From Torreya grandis (taxonomy: Eukaryota; Streptophyta; Pinopsida; Cupressales; Taxaceae): 64,000 nucleotides of DNA. The DNA lies in contig JARHVA010002425.1 of the NCBI GenBank assembly GCA_037957365.1, positions 2,509,501 to 2,573,500 on the forward strand, read 5' to 3'. Made by a program: the position numbers and the translations under genes. Each line of letters begins with the position of its first letter. The stretch's first letter is position 1. Shown piece by piece: positions 36,990-50,400 of the stretch. The notes beneath the pieces are model-generated. The model had not been told where the DNA came from. It made no database searches and saw only the letters and a list, made by a program, of their open reading frames with translations.

Positions 36990-39830
36990 TTTTAATACAC
37001 ATACTAAAATTTAGGTAACTAAAATAATTTTTGAGTATCCCTTTCTTCATAATTATCATTTCTACATATTGTATCTGATGTATATATAGTCTAAATATCT
37101 AGATTAGTTTTTTAATTTAGTATATTGGTAACTCATCTTCTTTGAGTGAGCGAATTCCAAATTTGATATGCTCTATCATATAGAAATACATCCATTAGAT
37201 AACGTGAAACATACAATCTCAAACATGTGTCTAGATTTTTGTCTAATCTATAATGAATTTTTGTTTTAACAAAAGATAATGAACTAAATAATTTTTCATC
37301 TTCCACAGAGTCCAAAATTACTATTTGGTAGAATTCATACTATAAAAAATTAACACAATTATATTCCTGAAGGATGGAACTGGGATACAATTTTTTTCAT
37401 AACCTTGTAATAACACCATTTTCATTTGGATCATTTAGACACTTATATTGATCAATCATTGTGAATTCAAAATGGGTATATTGTTTTATCGATAAATATT
37501 TTCATAAAATACATAGAATTTCAACTCCATTGATACTGATATAAATAGAAATTTTTTTAATAAGAGTGCCCATGTATCTAGAAATAAAATATTGATTTGT
37601 TCTTTACCATCCTCAACTCTCCAAAATATGGGATTCATCACTACCATGGCTTCAATAAACTCATCCCTTTAAAATTTTTCTCGAATTTATGTAAGCAAAC
37701 TATCCTTTATCTTTCGCAATTTTATCTGTGTTTTGAATATCATAATTTTGTAAAGATTACATGTTACAAGGACTTCTTCAATATTTAATTTAAAATAAAA
37801 TTTTAGATTCTTACTACATGTTAAATTTTTTCAACTAGCAAAATTAGGTAGCTTAATACTATTTTATCCTGACCATAAGACATCAAGAGATTAACAAACT
37901 CATTTTATCAAATTTATGAAGTATAAAATATATATGGATCACTTTTAAGCATGTTTTATCAAATAATTTACTTCATTAAACATTTGAAAAATATCACATA
38001 GTATCAAAATCATTTACAATTTTGTTAAATGTTATAAAATTTTCCTTATCGACTTCCAAATGATATTTAAATATAAAACTTGCTAGTGATGGATATTCTT
38101 CAAAAATTATATGTGAAGGATCATACATGGAAATCCATTTGACATCAATAATTTTTATAATATTTTTAGCAATGGTAACCCCAATTATAAGTTTATAAAA
38201 CTATAAAACTCTTTTTAGATTGCTTGACATAAAAACATGTAAATCACGAATAAGTTCCTCCACTTTTGCAACATTTTCAGATGTGCTTACAAGTTTGAAT
38301 GCAGCATTCATTCTATGGGCCATGCAATGAATTGAAATTATATATGGGGAAAGTATTATCTATAGTTAAACACACAAACCATTTTTGTTTCCCTACATTA
38401 CTACTACATCATCATCTCCAACACATACAAACTTCATAGCTATAACATAATCTTCCATCCCAACAATATCTCTCAAATTAGAAATAAGTAACTTGAAAAG
38501 TCTTTCCACATTACAATTTTTGAACATTTTATGTATAAATAAAAAAAGAGGTGTCCTTAAATTATTTTAAAAAGTGTAGACATGGATATTAACCCTGTTG
38601 TGTTGTCAAATAATGTGATGTCATCAATGGACATTAATATAATGCTTGCATTTTTAACTTTTTCTTTCAAATCTTCCTTTTCAATCATCACAATACATTT
38701 TTACCTTATTTGAAGCAAACCATTCTACCAACATGATTGTGGAATGTTATGAACTACATTATGTTGAAATAGAGTTTTATAATCTCAAAATTTATATATA
38801 GATCTACCTTTTTTAAGAATGTGGTAGATCATTGAGAATTGTATATTTTTCTCATGTGGATTATATTAAATAACTTTTCCTATTTGAGTTGTAATTATTC
38901 CTCATTTTTCAACAAGATTTTACACATGTCTCTAATTTTTCATACTCTTATGGGTATCTAACATGTGTGAATTCATTAGCATATTTCTATCTAGAGTCTT
39001 TTTAATTTGTCCATCTTGTTTAAGTAACACATAAATTTTTTCATTATGTTTCTCAATTATGTCAAGCTTAAGATGCATTTTGTGGTCCTTTCCAAATTTC
39101 TAAGAACATATTGCACATTTACATTCAATTAGAGTATCATTACTATTTTATGGATCTACTAGTTTAATGAAAGGAAATTTGGTTGCCTAGTCAAACATAA
39201 AAGACCTTCCCATTGTCCATCTTCTTCTCTTTATTTGCACAAATTTATGAATGCTTTTATTAGTTAAAGTTTGTCTATGTTGAGTAGAAGTGTCTTCTGT
39301 TAGATTGATCTCATCATCTAGAATGTCCTCAAGTATCCTCTTAATTTGTAGAAATTTTAAATTTATATTTACAATAGTAATTAATGTTTTATAAGATATA
39401 AAAGTTTCTTTTAATGTTTGTATCATATCATATAGTTTATGCTTCACTATAGCCATGCCATATTCAGGAACGTCTTCAAGTGGTAGCATGTCATCATCAA
39501 CAATAAATTCAAATGATGAAATAATATTGTGATTAAATATTTGATTTAGAAGACCACTATCAATAGAGGGATCTACATGAATAAATATTTTGATATTATC
39601 CTTCAAAAGTTAAAAAATAGTTATTACAAATAAATAGATAAAACATGTAAATCATTTAGTACCTATATTTTGAGTGGGTATAGATTGACATTGCCTGGGT
39701 GTTCTTGTTAGCCACCTAAAATAAGATAATATACTCATTATCAATGATAATTAGCCTAATCTATTACTATTTTCACAAGATGAAATTATAGATAACTTTT
39801 TTTTGCAAGACAAGTTGTGGCCTATCACTT
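36990..39830 (-). pseudogene. hAT-superfamily transposase relic (DUF4371/ZNF862-like), copy C
   Basis: Same relic as 26440-29330. Here the N-terminal region is the better preserved part. 39187-39606 is an open frame of about 139 residues ending near KRRRWTMGRSFMFD, which precedes the usual BED-like region. 37133-37315 gives the C-terminal MDSVEDEKLFSSLSF, LDKNLDTCLRL and a DRAYQIWNSL segment typical of the hAT dimerisation region. The catalytic middle (about 37600-38700) is broken by frameshifts. It cannot encode an active transposase. Confidence 0.7.
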
Positions 39831-39929
39831 GGGAATTGTAAGGTCAATCATCTTTTCTATGTGACCATTATTTATATTCCATATAGACACCAAGTAATTT
39901 CAAGTACTTTTAGTTATTTCCCAATCCCT

Positions 39930-40545
39930 ATAGATATTATTTAGACCATGTGGATGGCTTATGATCTATCTGGGCAATGTCGATACCCTACAAATGGTGT
40001 ATATATTATTTAGTCACCATCCAGATGTAGTGGATGCTATCCAATTTTTGTGGTCATCGTCTATACCCTATGGATAGTGTCCAAAAACTATGGATGCCAT
40101 CTATTTTATTTAGTCATTATTGAGACCTTGTTGATAGTATATAGACCATATAGATGTTATCCAGACTATGTGATCACCATCCAAACCCTATGGATGATTT
40201 ATAGATCCTGTGGACATTGTCTAGCCTATATAGTCACCATCCTATCTTTATGGATAATGTATAAACCATGTGTCCAGTGTCCAATCTATTTGGTCACCAT
40301 CTAGACTTTATGTCCACTATCCAGTTTCTCTGTTCATTATGCAGACCTTATGGGTGCCATCCAATCTACCAAGTCACCTTCCATCCCAGATGTACACCAT
40401 CCAAAACCTATGAAAACCTTTTGTATGTTCAATATATAGGCTCTCTATATGGTATCTAGATACTCATTGCCAACTTGGTCACTTGGTCATTGTTTGAAGT
40501 TTGTTGTCACCACCTAGAGCCTGTGTGTACCTTCTCATCCATGTG
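39930..40545. repeat. 20-bp minisatellite array 3 with 60-bp higher-order period
   Basis: Paralogue of 29460-30070. Successive 20-bp units such as ACCCTATGGATAGTGTCCAA, AAACTATGGATGCCATCTAT and TTTATTTAGTCATTATTGAG recur as 60-bp blocks. Unit length is kept although base identity between units is modest. Open frames here (for example 40050-40304) are by-products of the repeat. Confidence 0.88.
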
Positions 40546-42369
40546 GTTATTTGGGGCTAGGTTGAATATATGTTCTTTATTATTTATGTAATATATTAGG
40601 TATGTAGTGTATATTTATGTTGGAGAAATAGTGTAGAGTAACATCTAATGGAATGGTGATTTATAGTCAAAATTATGGAATTAGTTGTCAATAGTAGGTG
40701 GTCAAACCTCTAAATCATATTTACAACCCAAAATTTTTGGTGACTTAGTGTCCTTTCTAGGTTTGAAAAATTAAGCCAAATCTAGATTTCAAAAAATGGA
40801 ATATTCATGAATTAACAAAGATTTTCCACTAAAAATACCTTGATCTCAAGTAAAGATAATAGTGGAAAATTATACACACCAAATTTAGGAGATTTTCAAA
40901 ATTAGTAAAACTAAAATGAAAATAACTTTTACACAATAAATAAAAACAAGTCAATTGTATATGATTACTAAAAGTGATCATAATCAAATGTTGAGTAAAG
41001 GCCATATATGGGTAAAATGCAATACATGCATACATTTCCATATAACTATTTAAAAAAATCAATAATCATGAAACATCCTCCCTCTCTTTGCCTTGTGCAC
41101 AAATGGAGATCCCTTAGATGATTTTTTTTTTTAATTTATGTCGATGTTATTGATTTTTGTATTAAGGCTCAGATGTACCTCTACATTTTCATATAAATAA
41201 GTCTTGGTCATGTAAATAAATTTATAAGTTACTTTGAAAATTTCAAAAAAAAAAAAAAAACAATCACTTACTACATCATGTCGTAAGATTCAATTTGTCT
41301 CCTAACACTCATTAGGATCAAATAAATTTTGTGGCCCATGTAAATAAGTGTACAAGGGAGAACCAATAAGATTCAATGCCCTTGTTTAGATAAATCAAGG
41401 GGTTGGATCCTCACACATATATATACAAAATAAAACTTTAAAATTAGCTCAATGTTTTTAATAATTAATTTTGTAAGTGTTTTTAAACATTTAAATCAAC
41501 TGAGTAAATAACTAAAATATAGTAACTTATTTTAAATTTATTTATCTTGTACCACTTTACCTTACAAATAATTCCAACTAGAGTACCAGACTAAATTGGA
41601 AAATCGTACATAGAGGACAAAGTCTCATCAATTACATTTGTAGAAGTAGTATGAAAAATAATTCAATAAAATCCATATTTAAATTCCAACATTACAATTT
41701 TTAATTCCCTTTTGAGTTGCTACATGGATGAAATCATAACAACAATGCCTACATCTTCTCATTAATATAAAAAATAAAAAATCATTTTTATTATGAGCAT
41801 ATATATAGAACCATAAGATTAAAAATAAATATAAAAATTAAAACATTAAAAATTACCTTCATTTATGTATGCGTAGGGTGAAAAACATTGATATACATGT
41901 GTTTGTGAATGGTCCTAGATCTACCTATGAAATATATAGGACTATATATTATTGGAAACATAGAAAATTTTGTATTAATTAATAAAATTTGTATATAAAA
42001 TAACTATTACCTTAAATACAAATATTTAGAATTCAACAGATACAAGAAAAGTATTTGTAAAGTGTCGAATATAAAATATATTTGGAAAGTTGTGGTTGAG
42101 GTGTCCAAACTAGATGTACGCCTTAAAAATCCACACTCGTAACCACATCATCAATCCTATTGGACATAATATCATTATTATGTGACATCAAATTGACATC
42201 TTCCTCTAAAAATCTAGTGTAGATAGCATGACATGAACTATAATAGTGTAGTCATGCATGAGGTCTAGCTAGAGCATACACATATACAACCTCACTAGCA
42301 TTGACATGGAAACATAGTGTCGTATGCCAAATAAGCGTTTAAATAAGCACCTTAAATGATGTAATGTGT

Positions 42370-42487
<118 letters not shown>

Positions 42488-42814
42488 CTTCATTGTAAAG
42501 GGGACTATCATAGGTTGAATTGGATTTTGTATAATAACACTCACATGGTGATTAGACACAAGACATGCACGATTTTTATCTTATGCAAATCCTTTTCCTC
42601 ATGCCTAAAACTTTGAGTGATAAAAATAATTAGGTATCTCATTGAGGATACACTCCTATAAAGTTTTGTTAAAAAAATATAAAGGAACCTCCTGGTTGTT
42701 ATCAATTGCATGATTAAAGACCATCCACCACCAGTCTCATAAAATAATTTTTATATTATCATAATGGTACCAATGGAATGAGAAGCATTTGCATGACAAC
42801 AAAGTTAGTCCATT

Positions 42815-42898
42815 GGTTTTTAGATCAATAAATAATTTACATATTTCAATATTTGTGGTTTTTATATCAATAAATAATTTACATATTTTAATATTTGT
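42815..42898. repeat. 42-bp tandem duplication
   Basis: 42815-42856 and 42857-42898 differ at only a few positions. Copy B has a single unit, and the good match between the two copies points to a recent event. Confidence 0.9.
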
Positions 42899-42970
42899 TA
42901 TTTTATTACATCTAATAGTATAAGTTATCAATTTATTTTTATATTAAGACCTACATGTCTCCCTATACAA

Positions 42971-43522
42971 TGTCAGAATAGGCCAGTAAGTAATCATATG
43001 GTAGAGTGAACACACAAGTATTCTATAATAATAATGACCATGCTTGTATTTAAAAATATGCAAGAAGATGTGAAACAATTACCTGATGTATTAAATACTT
43101 TGCTTACCAATTATTTGCTCATCCCCAGAACCTAAAGCTCTAATACCATGTTAGAATAGGCTAGTAAGTGATCATCTAGTAAAGTGAACACACAAGTATT
43201 CTATAATAATAATGACCCTGCTTGTATTCATAAATATGCAAGGAGATGTGCAATAAGTGCCTGATTTATTAAAATTTCATTCTTACCAATTATCTTCTCT
43301 AATACAATAGCCTAGTGAAGAGGGATATAAAGGAGTAGGGGGAATTAACTCAGAGGAAACCTCACAGTTAGATGGAGTGTAACTCATTTTAGAACTCATA
43401 AGATAACTCATAGTGACACTCAAATGAACTCCAGGTGGAACTCATTGTGGAACTCAAACTCTCACCCACTTAACCTTTATCACACCTAAGCAAGATGAAG
43501 CTACATGTGTAGGGGTTACCCA
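42971..43522 (-). mobile_element. Near-solo Copia LTR with retained primer-binding site
   Basis: On the minus strand a putative 5' LTR (43522 to 43149, starting TGGGTAACCCC and ending TTCTAACA) is followed directly by a primer-binding site, TGGTATTAGAGC, at 43148-43131. It is then joined to the last 150 bp of a second LTR copy (43120 to 42971). All coding sequence and the rest of the 3' LTR are deleted. The flanks carry a duplicated stretch of about 70 bp (42898-42970 and 43560-43631) rather than a 5-bp target duplication. The outer left-hand boundary is firm; 43522 is inferred from the TG terminus. Confidence 0.7.
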
Positions 43523-45699
43523 TTTAATTTAATAATTAGTAATGTAAAAAAATTATATTTATTATTTTCTTACATCTCATAGTAGAAGTTGTTTGTTTGT
43601 TTTTATAATAGGATCTACATGTCTCCCTATAAAATTTACACCTATAAAATCAACTCATCATCAAGTAGACTTCACCAAAAAAATTATTCTAATTCATTTT
43701 CCAAATAATGGAGGGTTGGTAGAATCAGAGTCCTCAAAGTCCTAATAAATTACTCAATATATATTTTATTTTTCACTATATGTTCAAACAAATCCTCTTG
43801 ACTATTTGTGGGGCCTTTTAAAATTGTAGGAGATTTAGGAGGGCTTGGTGAGTTTTTCTCTACATCTAAACTTGCCATTTTCTTATGCTAATATATGAAT
43901 TGGAGGGGTTTGAGGGGTTGTGTAAACCAAATAATTAAGGGCTTTAACAAAAATTAATTAAAATATACAAATACATTACAAAATTTGACTCAAATTGGGA
44001 ATTTTGAAAATTCCTTATCTCTTTTCCTACATGGGATTGTCAAATCATTTCATTCACTAACAATATTAGGAAATTCTGTAACAACAAAGTTAAATTTAGA
44101 GAAATGTGAGTGTAATGAATAAGAGGAAATTTGTATTTTTTGGCATGACAAGAAAAGTGATGGTTTGTATTTTTTCATTTATATACATAAGAATGCATAT
44201 GTGCTATAATGACATACATTGTATAGTGCATATGTGATCTAGGTTTAGTAATTACCAAGCATAGAATCTAATAGAATGTAAGTAGTATTTCAAAGTGCAT
44301 ATAAGTTTTAATGTCAATCGTATTTTGATGACTTTTTCTTACCCACCAACTTCCTCTAATTAACTCATTTTTTGACATTTGAATTTTGAGTAGAAATAAA
44401 ATCCTTTTTGACATTTGTATCAATGGCATCATTTTTAGTATTTCTTTCAAAGAAGTCATAAGAGGATAATTATCTTTAACAATTATATTATTTTAATATT
44501 TACATTATAAAAATGAGTAGAAAGACAATAATTTGTAACATATATATTTTGTTAAACATTACGAACACAATTTTTTAAATAAGATTCAACATTTTATTGC
44601 ATATATCAAGGTTTAAAGCTAAATTGCTTTCAACTTCTTTGATTAAGACTAATACATCTTAACTTATTAATTGATTTTGACATAAAATATGACATAGGAA
44701 ACTCTTCAACCGAAAAAAAACAAAAAACAAAAACACCCAAACCATTAGTATTATTTACATTGTCATATGATCAAATAAAATCAAAATAATTATTTCCTAC
44801 TTTTCCATCCTCACTCTTATAATAATTACAGTCATCATCATCCCCAATCAACAGTACTATCATAAATATTTACACCATTATGTAAAAGGAATGAATGATC
44901 ACATGTATACTAAACTATTTACACTAATGTATGAAAAATGCATAAAGACGGCTAGTGCTAAAGATATTGTCAGCAAAAAGCAACATATCAGTTGTACACT
45001 GAATTATGAAAGATACGTGGAGAGGAGAAGGCTAGCGCTAAATATATTGTAATAAGAAGCAAAATCTTAGATAAATCATATCTGAAACATCCACAATCAG
45101 TTATCAGTATTGAGATATGTGGGATTCGCTTTTAAGAAGGGTAAATGATAAAATATGTAAAGTTGATCTGTCCATCTTAATGAATGATAAAATTTGCTTC
45201 CACCACACACAAAAGACGTAGAAGAAAGCATCTCTTGAATGTACAGTCCATATTTTCTGCTGAAAGTACAGATTATATTTTCTGTGTGATTCGCTATAGG
45301 GGCTTGTTTCCAAAGAAGAAAGCATCTGTACTAACATGAAAATATCAATATACAACTTTTGTGGCATAGATACATTTCAATCAGAAAATATCAATGTCAA
45401 CAGCACTAAATTTCACAACAGCAAAGGGAAAAAAGTGAATAAATAATTGAATTATTTGTATTCTTAAGAAAAATATCATTCTTTGCAGATTCTATACATC
45501 AATGACTACAGCAGCTTCATTCCTATCAGAAACCGAATGTTCATTCTCCACAGACTTCTAAAATCCAATTCTAGAAGCGGCAATTATTATGAAATTATAT
45601 AAAGAATTGTTGAATGTTACCAAGCTAGCTGTTGCAAAATGCATATTTTAGTCCAAATTTGGAAGGAAAAACGCACAAGTTTGGCGGAGGAGGAAGATC
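43523..45699. other. Spacer and 3' flank of the C2 gene
   Basis: 43560-44530 matches copy B (32520-33540). 44100-45640 matches region A (6600-7904). No gene is visible. The open frame at 45104-45367 lies in this flank and is not recognised. No canonical polyadenylation signal was found close to the gene's stop. Confidence 0.5.
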
Positions 45700-46260
45700 T
45701 CAGAAATAATTACTAGAAATCCCGGCAGCAATCAGCCCGTGACCGAGGGGCTGCGCGTAGAAGCCATTACCGTTGGGCGTGGCCGCATGTGACCGTAAGT
45801 GCGTGTGCTGCTTAACCTGAGTTTTGGTTTTATTGCCCAATCTGACCGACAGATTGAGGGTCCCCTTGGCCTTCCCTGAGGAACTGAGCAACTGGTAATG
45901 GTAGTTCACCCGGCCGGGCTTGCCATTTTGTAGCGGCTGTTTCAACAAATCTTTCAGGGGCACGGTCACATAGCCAATAAGATGAGGCCCCCAGGCGCTG
46001 TCGGTCCATATCTGGACAGTAAAGAACAGGGGTTCCTGCTGGATGGAGGCCTCGAGGAGCGTAAAGGACATCGCGTGGTTCCAGGTAGGGTTCCTGCCGT
46101 TTTCATTGTCCACTCCCGTTCTATGCTCGCTGCGGCTGTGTCCATGGATGAAAGCCACGGCGTAGGCCTTCGTTTTCGACAACAGCTTTGATTTCTTCAG
46201 GTCGCTGGCAGATTTCAGGGTTATTTCCATGCATCTCGTTTCTATGCTTTGGGTTGCCAT
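45700..46260 (-). CDS. C2-domain protein, SRC2-like
   Basis: A single-exon reading frame of 186 residues. The start is the ATG at 46260; the frame extends upstream only to a TTG, so no longer ATG-initiated product exists. Residues 10-140 form a plant SRC2-type C2 domain: MEITLKSASDLKKSK, a basic strand ending AFIHGHSRSE, GRNPTWN at 55-61, WTDSAWG at 85-91, LIGYVTVPLKDLL at 94-106, and GKAKGTLNLSVRLG at 129-142. Of the acidic calcium ligands, D20 and D87 are kept, but the usual Asp before Tyr in strand 3 is Ala32 and the GDxDIG loop reads GPHLIG, so calcium binding may be weak or absent. The tail (143-186) is basic, then Gly-rich. Such proteins bind membranes and are linked to cold and defence responses. 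CpG content is far above the surroundings, which suggests an active gene. Confidence 0.9.
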   Translation of the reverse strand: MATQSIETRCMEITLKSASDLKKSKLLSKTKAYAVAFIHGHSRSEHRTGVDNENGRNPTWNHAMSFTLLEASIQQEPLFFTVQIWTDSAWGPHLIGYVTVPLKDLLKQPLQNGKPGRVNYHYQLLSSSGKAKGTLNLSVRLGNKTKTQVKQHTHLRSHAATPNGNGFYAQPLGHGLIAAGISSNYF

Positions 46261-46400
46261 TGTTGTGGTTGAAAAATTGTCGATTTGTGTAGACTTGATT
46301 TGCAGATGAATATACTTCTTTGCGGTGCTGGAAATTTGCAAAAGGAAAAAAGGGGTCAATGGTGGGGATGAGGATAAGAGTGGGTTTATATTTATATTTA

Positions 46401-46408
46401 TATTTATA
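46401..46408 (-). promoter_or_regulatory. TATA box of the C2-domain gene
   Basis: TATAAATA on the minus strand lies 140 bp upstream of the ATG, giving an expected start near 46375 and a 5' UTR of about 115 bp. The AT stretch is also kept in the broken copy B promoter. Confidence 0.65.
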
Positions 46409-46462
46409 GGGGATATTGGAAAGGTTGGACTCTAAATTGCAGGGTTGATATTTTGCGTTGGC

Positions 46463-46468
46463 CACGTG
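46463..46468 (-). promoter_or_regulatory. G-box (CACGTG)
   Basis: A perfect palindromic G-box within GCCACGTGAT, about 55 bp upstream of the TATA box. In plants this element is bound by bZIP and bHLH factors in abscisic-acid, light and stress responses. The aligned site in copy B is destroyed, and region A lacks it. Confidence 0.55.
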
Positions 46469-46478
46469 ATGGGCGTTA

Positions 46479-46490
46479 TACGTCTACGTA
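46479..46490 (-). promoter_or_regulatory. Paired ACGT cores
   Basis: Two ACGT cores six bases apart (46480-46483 and 46486-46489) lie just upstream of the G-box. Three ACGT elements so close together resemble ABA-responsive promoters. Region A preserves this pair at 5684-5693, while copy B has ACAT in both places. Confidence 0.45.
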
Positions 46491-47435
46491 GAGTGCTTAG
46501 TGGAGCGTAGAACTGAAAGTGAGTTGTAACAAACTTGTATGAGCATGTGCAATAAAAGAGAAAGAAAGGACTCCCTGCAATTGGAGGAAGACCACAACAT
46601 TTTAATTTGCACTTTTTGACCGCTGAAAGTGTACGGTAGTTTTCATGTGAATAAGCACGTGCCCTTTGGTACTCTGTACTTGGGTACTATGGTATTTGGG
46701 TCAACAGTACAGATTCGGAACGATGACTTCTATCTACAGTACATTCATATGAGGTCGGTCATCCTTGTTTGGATGGGCACAACAAAGGACAAAACATTGC
46801 AACAAGAAAATAAAAAACTAGGTCAATGGAGTATCATCCATTCTCTTTTTGAGCCTAGTGACAATAGCTTCATTAAAGCATTCTTTGATCAATAAATAGT
46901 TTAATATATAAGCTGGGACAAAATATTGGTTTGAGAAATATCCGAAAGCTACATGCTTCTCACCTTAGAAGATCTACGAAACCTATAAAGATTGACAAAA
47001 ATATCTTCATCATAAAAACTATACATTTTTGAGGTTTGAAAAAACTAAAAAAAGACTTATGTTTTGGATCCATTTATAGCAAAAATCAGTAGTCAAAAAC
47101 TAAAGCACAATATGATTTCAAGAATATCAATGTTAGTAATTTGTAAGATGTTTGGAATAGCCCTTAAAACAAATCTAAAGTAGAGTTCAAAAGTATCTCG
47201 ATTCTTTCACGAATCTTGCAAACTGACAATGCCATTATTATTCTATGTAACATGTCATTTAGAATTAAATGACATCTTTGAATAAACTAATTATGCAATT
47301 GCTTTGATATCTCAAAACAAAACAATCTAGTATTACATGATGGAAGTACCTTATCGAAGAAAGTTGTGTTTTGAGCATGTTGGACCATCAGCCTTATCAT
47401 GTAGTTGGAGATGGGGAATTGAGAATTGGTCTTTT

Positions 47436-50400
47436 TGTAGAGTGCACTCACGCTCCAAACATGTTTAGAACATGAGTCTATGCTTTGAGTGATTTTAGGG
47501 CATGTCTTGGTTAGTGTACACCCATCAATTTGGTCTCATATTTTTGCATTTATGGTCATTAATTTTGTTATGTTATGTGTTAGTAGTGTTCAAATTTGAG
47601 TTTATAAATCATTTATAAATTCATAGGTATGTTATTTCATTTATCATCTAGAAATCATTGAGCGCTTGAAAATAATTTATTATTATTCATAAGAATCTAT
47701 TGAAAATGTGCCAATGGTATAGATAAATCAAGTAATCATTATAACATTCATTTAAACACTAAAGTTCTTTTTAGTGACACACTACATTTCATTAGCTTGT
47801 GTGGCTAACTAATTACTAAAATTAGTAGAGTATTTTTGTAATAGTGTACATCATTGAGAGTCATGAAAAATATCAAGATAACTCATTATTCCTTAATATA
47901 ATGTAGGCCAAAAGCATATGTTTTTATTTTAAGGTTTCAAAATAGTTTTCCCGATTAAGACAAAGAGAATAATTCCATTTTCAAGTGATTTTAGTGAATG
48001 TTTAGAATATTTATGATATTTTTGGAGCCTCGAATCAAATGAATATAATAATAAAAATCATTTTTGACTAAAAATTTATTGGGAATAAAACTTCAAACTC
48101 CCTACATTTATAAGTTCAAAACGTGATGGTTTGAACATCATTATTTGATGATCACTAGTTTTCTAGCATGTGTTTATGTCATTACAGTGGATTATTCTCC
48201 ACTATTAATTGTATCTTGAGATCACATAGTTAAAAAATTCTAAACTTTACATGTTTTTATGTTTATATAATGGTCAAACTTACTATAAAAATGCGATTTA
48301 TTATTTTATAACTAAGTGAGACCTAATTAAATGTTTATTGTTATATATGTTCTATATTATCTTAAATCCATTTATCCATAATATAAATTTTTAACTTACC
48401 GAAGAGAAGATTCTTTTAAATCTTTTTATTATTTTAGGTTGTTTATTATACATGGATAAGTAGATTACAATGTAAGTTGTGACACAAATATCTAATTACA
48501 ATAAATTAATCTAAAAACATGTGGTGATATGAACAAACGAAGTTAAATTAAATTTACATCACATATATACATATACATGCAACTAAGCTTAATCAAAAGT
48601 AAAATAGTATAATCAAATGTAATTATTATTCCAATTTCAATTTAATAATTAGTAAAAGGAGGCTTTAGAGAAGTATTTTATTTTTGCTCAAATCTAAAAG
48701 TAGCTATTAGTGTCTGCTAGAATAATCAATGTTTTTAGGAAAAGGTACTATGAGAATCAATAAAACTCAGAATGACACTATGAATTCACCAAAACTTTAC
48801 ACCCAAAATTTATAGTAACCAAAACCATACAATGTACATTTATAACAAACAAAATAAAGAAAAAACCAAATTTAGGCCTATATTCTCCATATTTGGGGAT
48901 TCAAAATTGTAACTTGACCTTTTCGATTTCTTGATAGATATTTAGGAAAATTTATTCTTCTTACAAACCTTATAGACCACCTAAACTTCTATAAGATAAG
49001 GAAAATAATTTTCTTGTGGCATATAATTAATGTCTGTAGGGTTTCTAAGTATAAGCTACTTATCATGCCTCTCAATAACTAAGAATATTTAAAACAACAT
49101 GGGAATTAAAATGCAAAACAATAAGAAAAGTCTAATTCTATTCAATTTATTTCTAATATGAATTTTAGTTGTAAAATGAATGCTTTATTTCTTATAGAAT
49201 ATGATATTAAATTCTTGTTTCTCTCCATTTCTCCTTAAATTCTTCAATTTATGATCTAAAGGATATAATTATTTGTGTGGTCATTTAATATATTTCATAT
49301 AATTCACTAATATAACTCTGAACTTATCGAACAATTTAATTAAAATCTAGACCCTATTGATGTTCAAGCTAACACACAATGGGAAAAAAATAATAAAAAA
49401 TCAAGTCCCACAATCTCGGGGGACTAAAAATTGGGTCAAATACCCCCACACCCTAGAAAATGTACACTTTATGATTCTTAAAAGAACACTAGAAACTCGT
49501 GTAAATAAGGGGAGAGGAGTAAGAAGGAGAAATGAGAAAATAAAGGAGTGTTAAAAAAATATTTAAAAAAACCACAAAAATAAGAAACAATGTGCAAATA
49601 GAGCCTAATATAGACTAATAATGAACAAACACAATTAAAATTTAATAGTGTATTTTTATGACTATTAAATGTCCTATGACTATTTTTAGTGTTTGCGTGT
49701 CTCATACATAAAAAAACATTTAAGTGTGTAATTCCAAACCTATAGAAGTACAAAACAAGGTTTAGAGGCATATTTATATTATTGTATCCCCCTCCTATTG
49801 TACACTAAAACCAATCACAATTGTTTTATTTCATTTAGTTTAGTTACACTTTAACCAAACATATGAGCCTAATGTTTAACATATGCACCAACATATAATT
49901 CATACTAAAATGTAATAACAATTTTTTTTTTATTCAACCATAATTAATCATTGAAAATCAATATGGTTCGAGCATCGAAATATATTTGGTTCATCTCAAT
50001 CTAATGCCAATATTTTAATCTTGGTATATATAAGTTGTGGGCCCATAAAAGAAAACTTCTCTCAAATCACTCAAAGGATAAAACAAAACCCACACCAATT
50101 AGATTCATAAAAGTCTAATTTTTGTCCTCTAATACAACCACACTAACTCCATAAACTACCTATATATCATATTACACTCTTCATCATAAATGAAATTAGG
50201 ACTACTATATTTACCTTAAAAATTGAAGAGTAGTATCATATATTAAAATACTAATTAAGCTTAATCTCACAAATTAAATTATGAAATAATCTTAACTAAT
50301 TTAATTCACACCTTTTAATATACATAAATACATAGTCCTTAAAAATATAATTTTCATAAATCATGAGTGTCTCATGCCATGTCATTTAATATTTATAATC

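Noticed and set aside
36990..39830. A functional transposase gene in copy C
   Set aside because: The 139-residue frame at 39187-39606 is open, but the catalytic middle is frameshifted and the C-terminal part is in a separate frame.
45982..46191. 69-residue plus-strand frame
   Set aside because: Antisense shadow of the C2-domain gene. The 46121-46465 minus-strand frame is also a shadow in another frame.
46261..46359. 33-residue N-terminal extension of the C2 protein
   Set aside because: The extension begins at a TTG, not an ATG, and lies where the 5' UTR is expected. The C2 signature starts just after the ATG at 46260.
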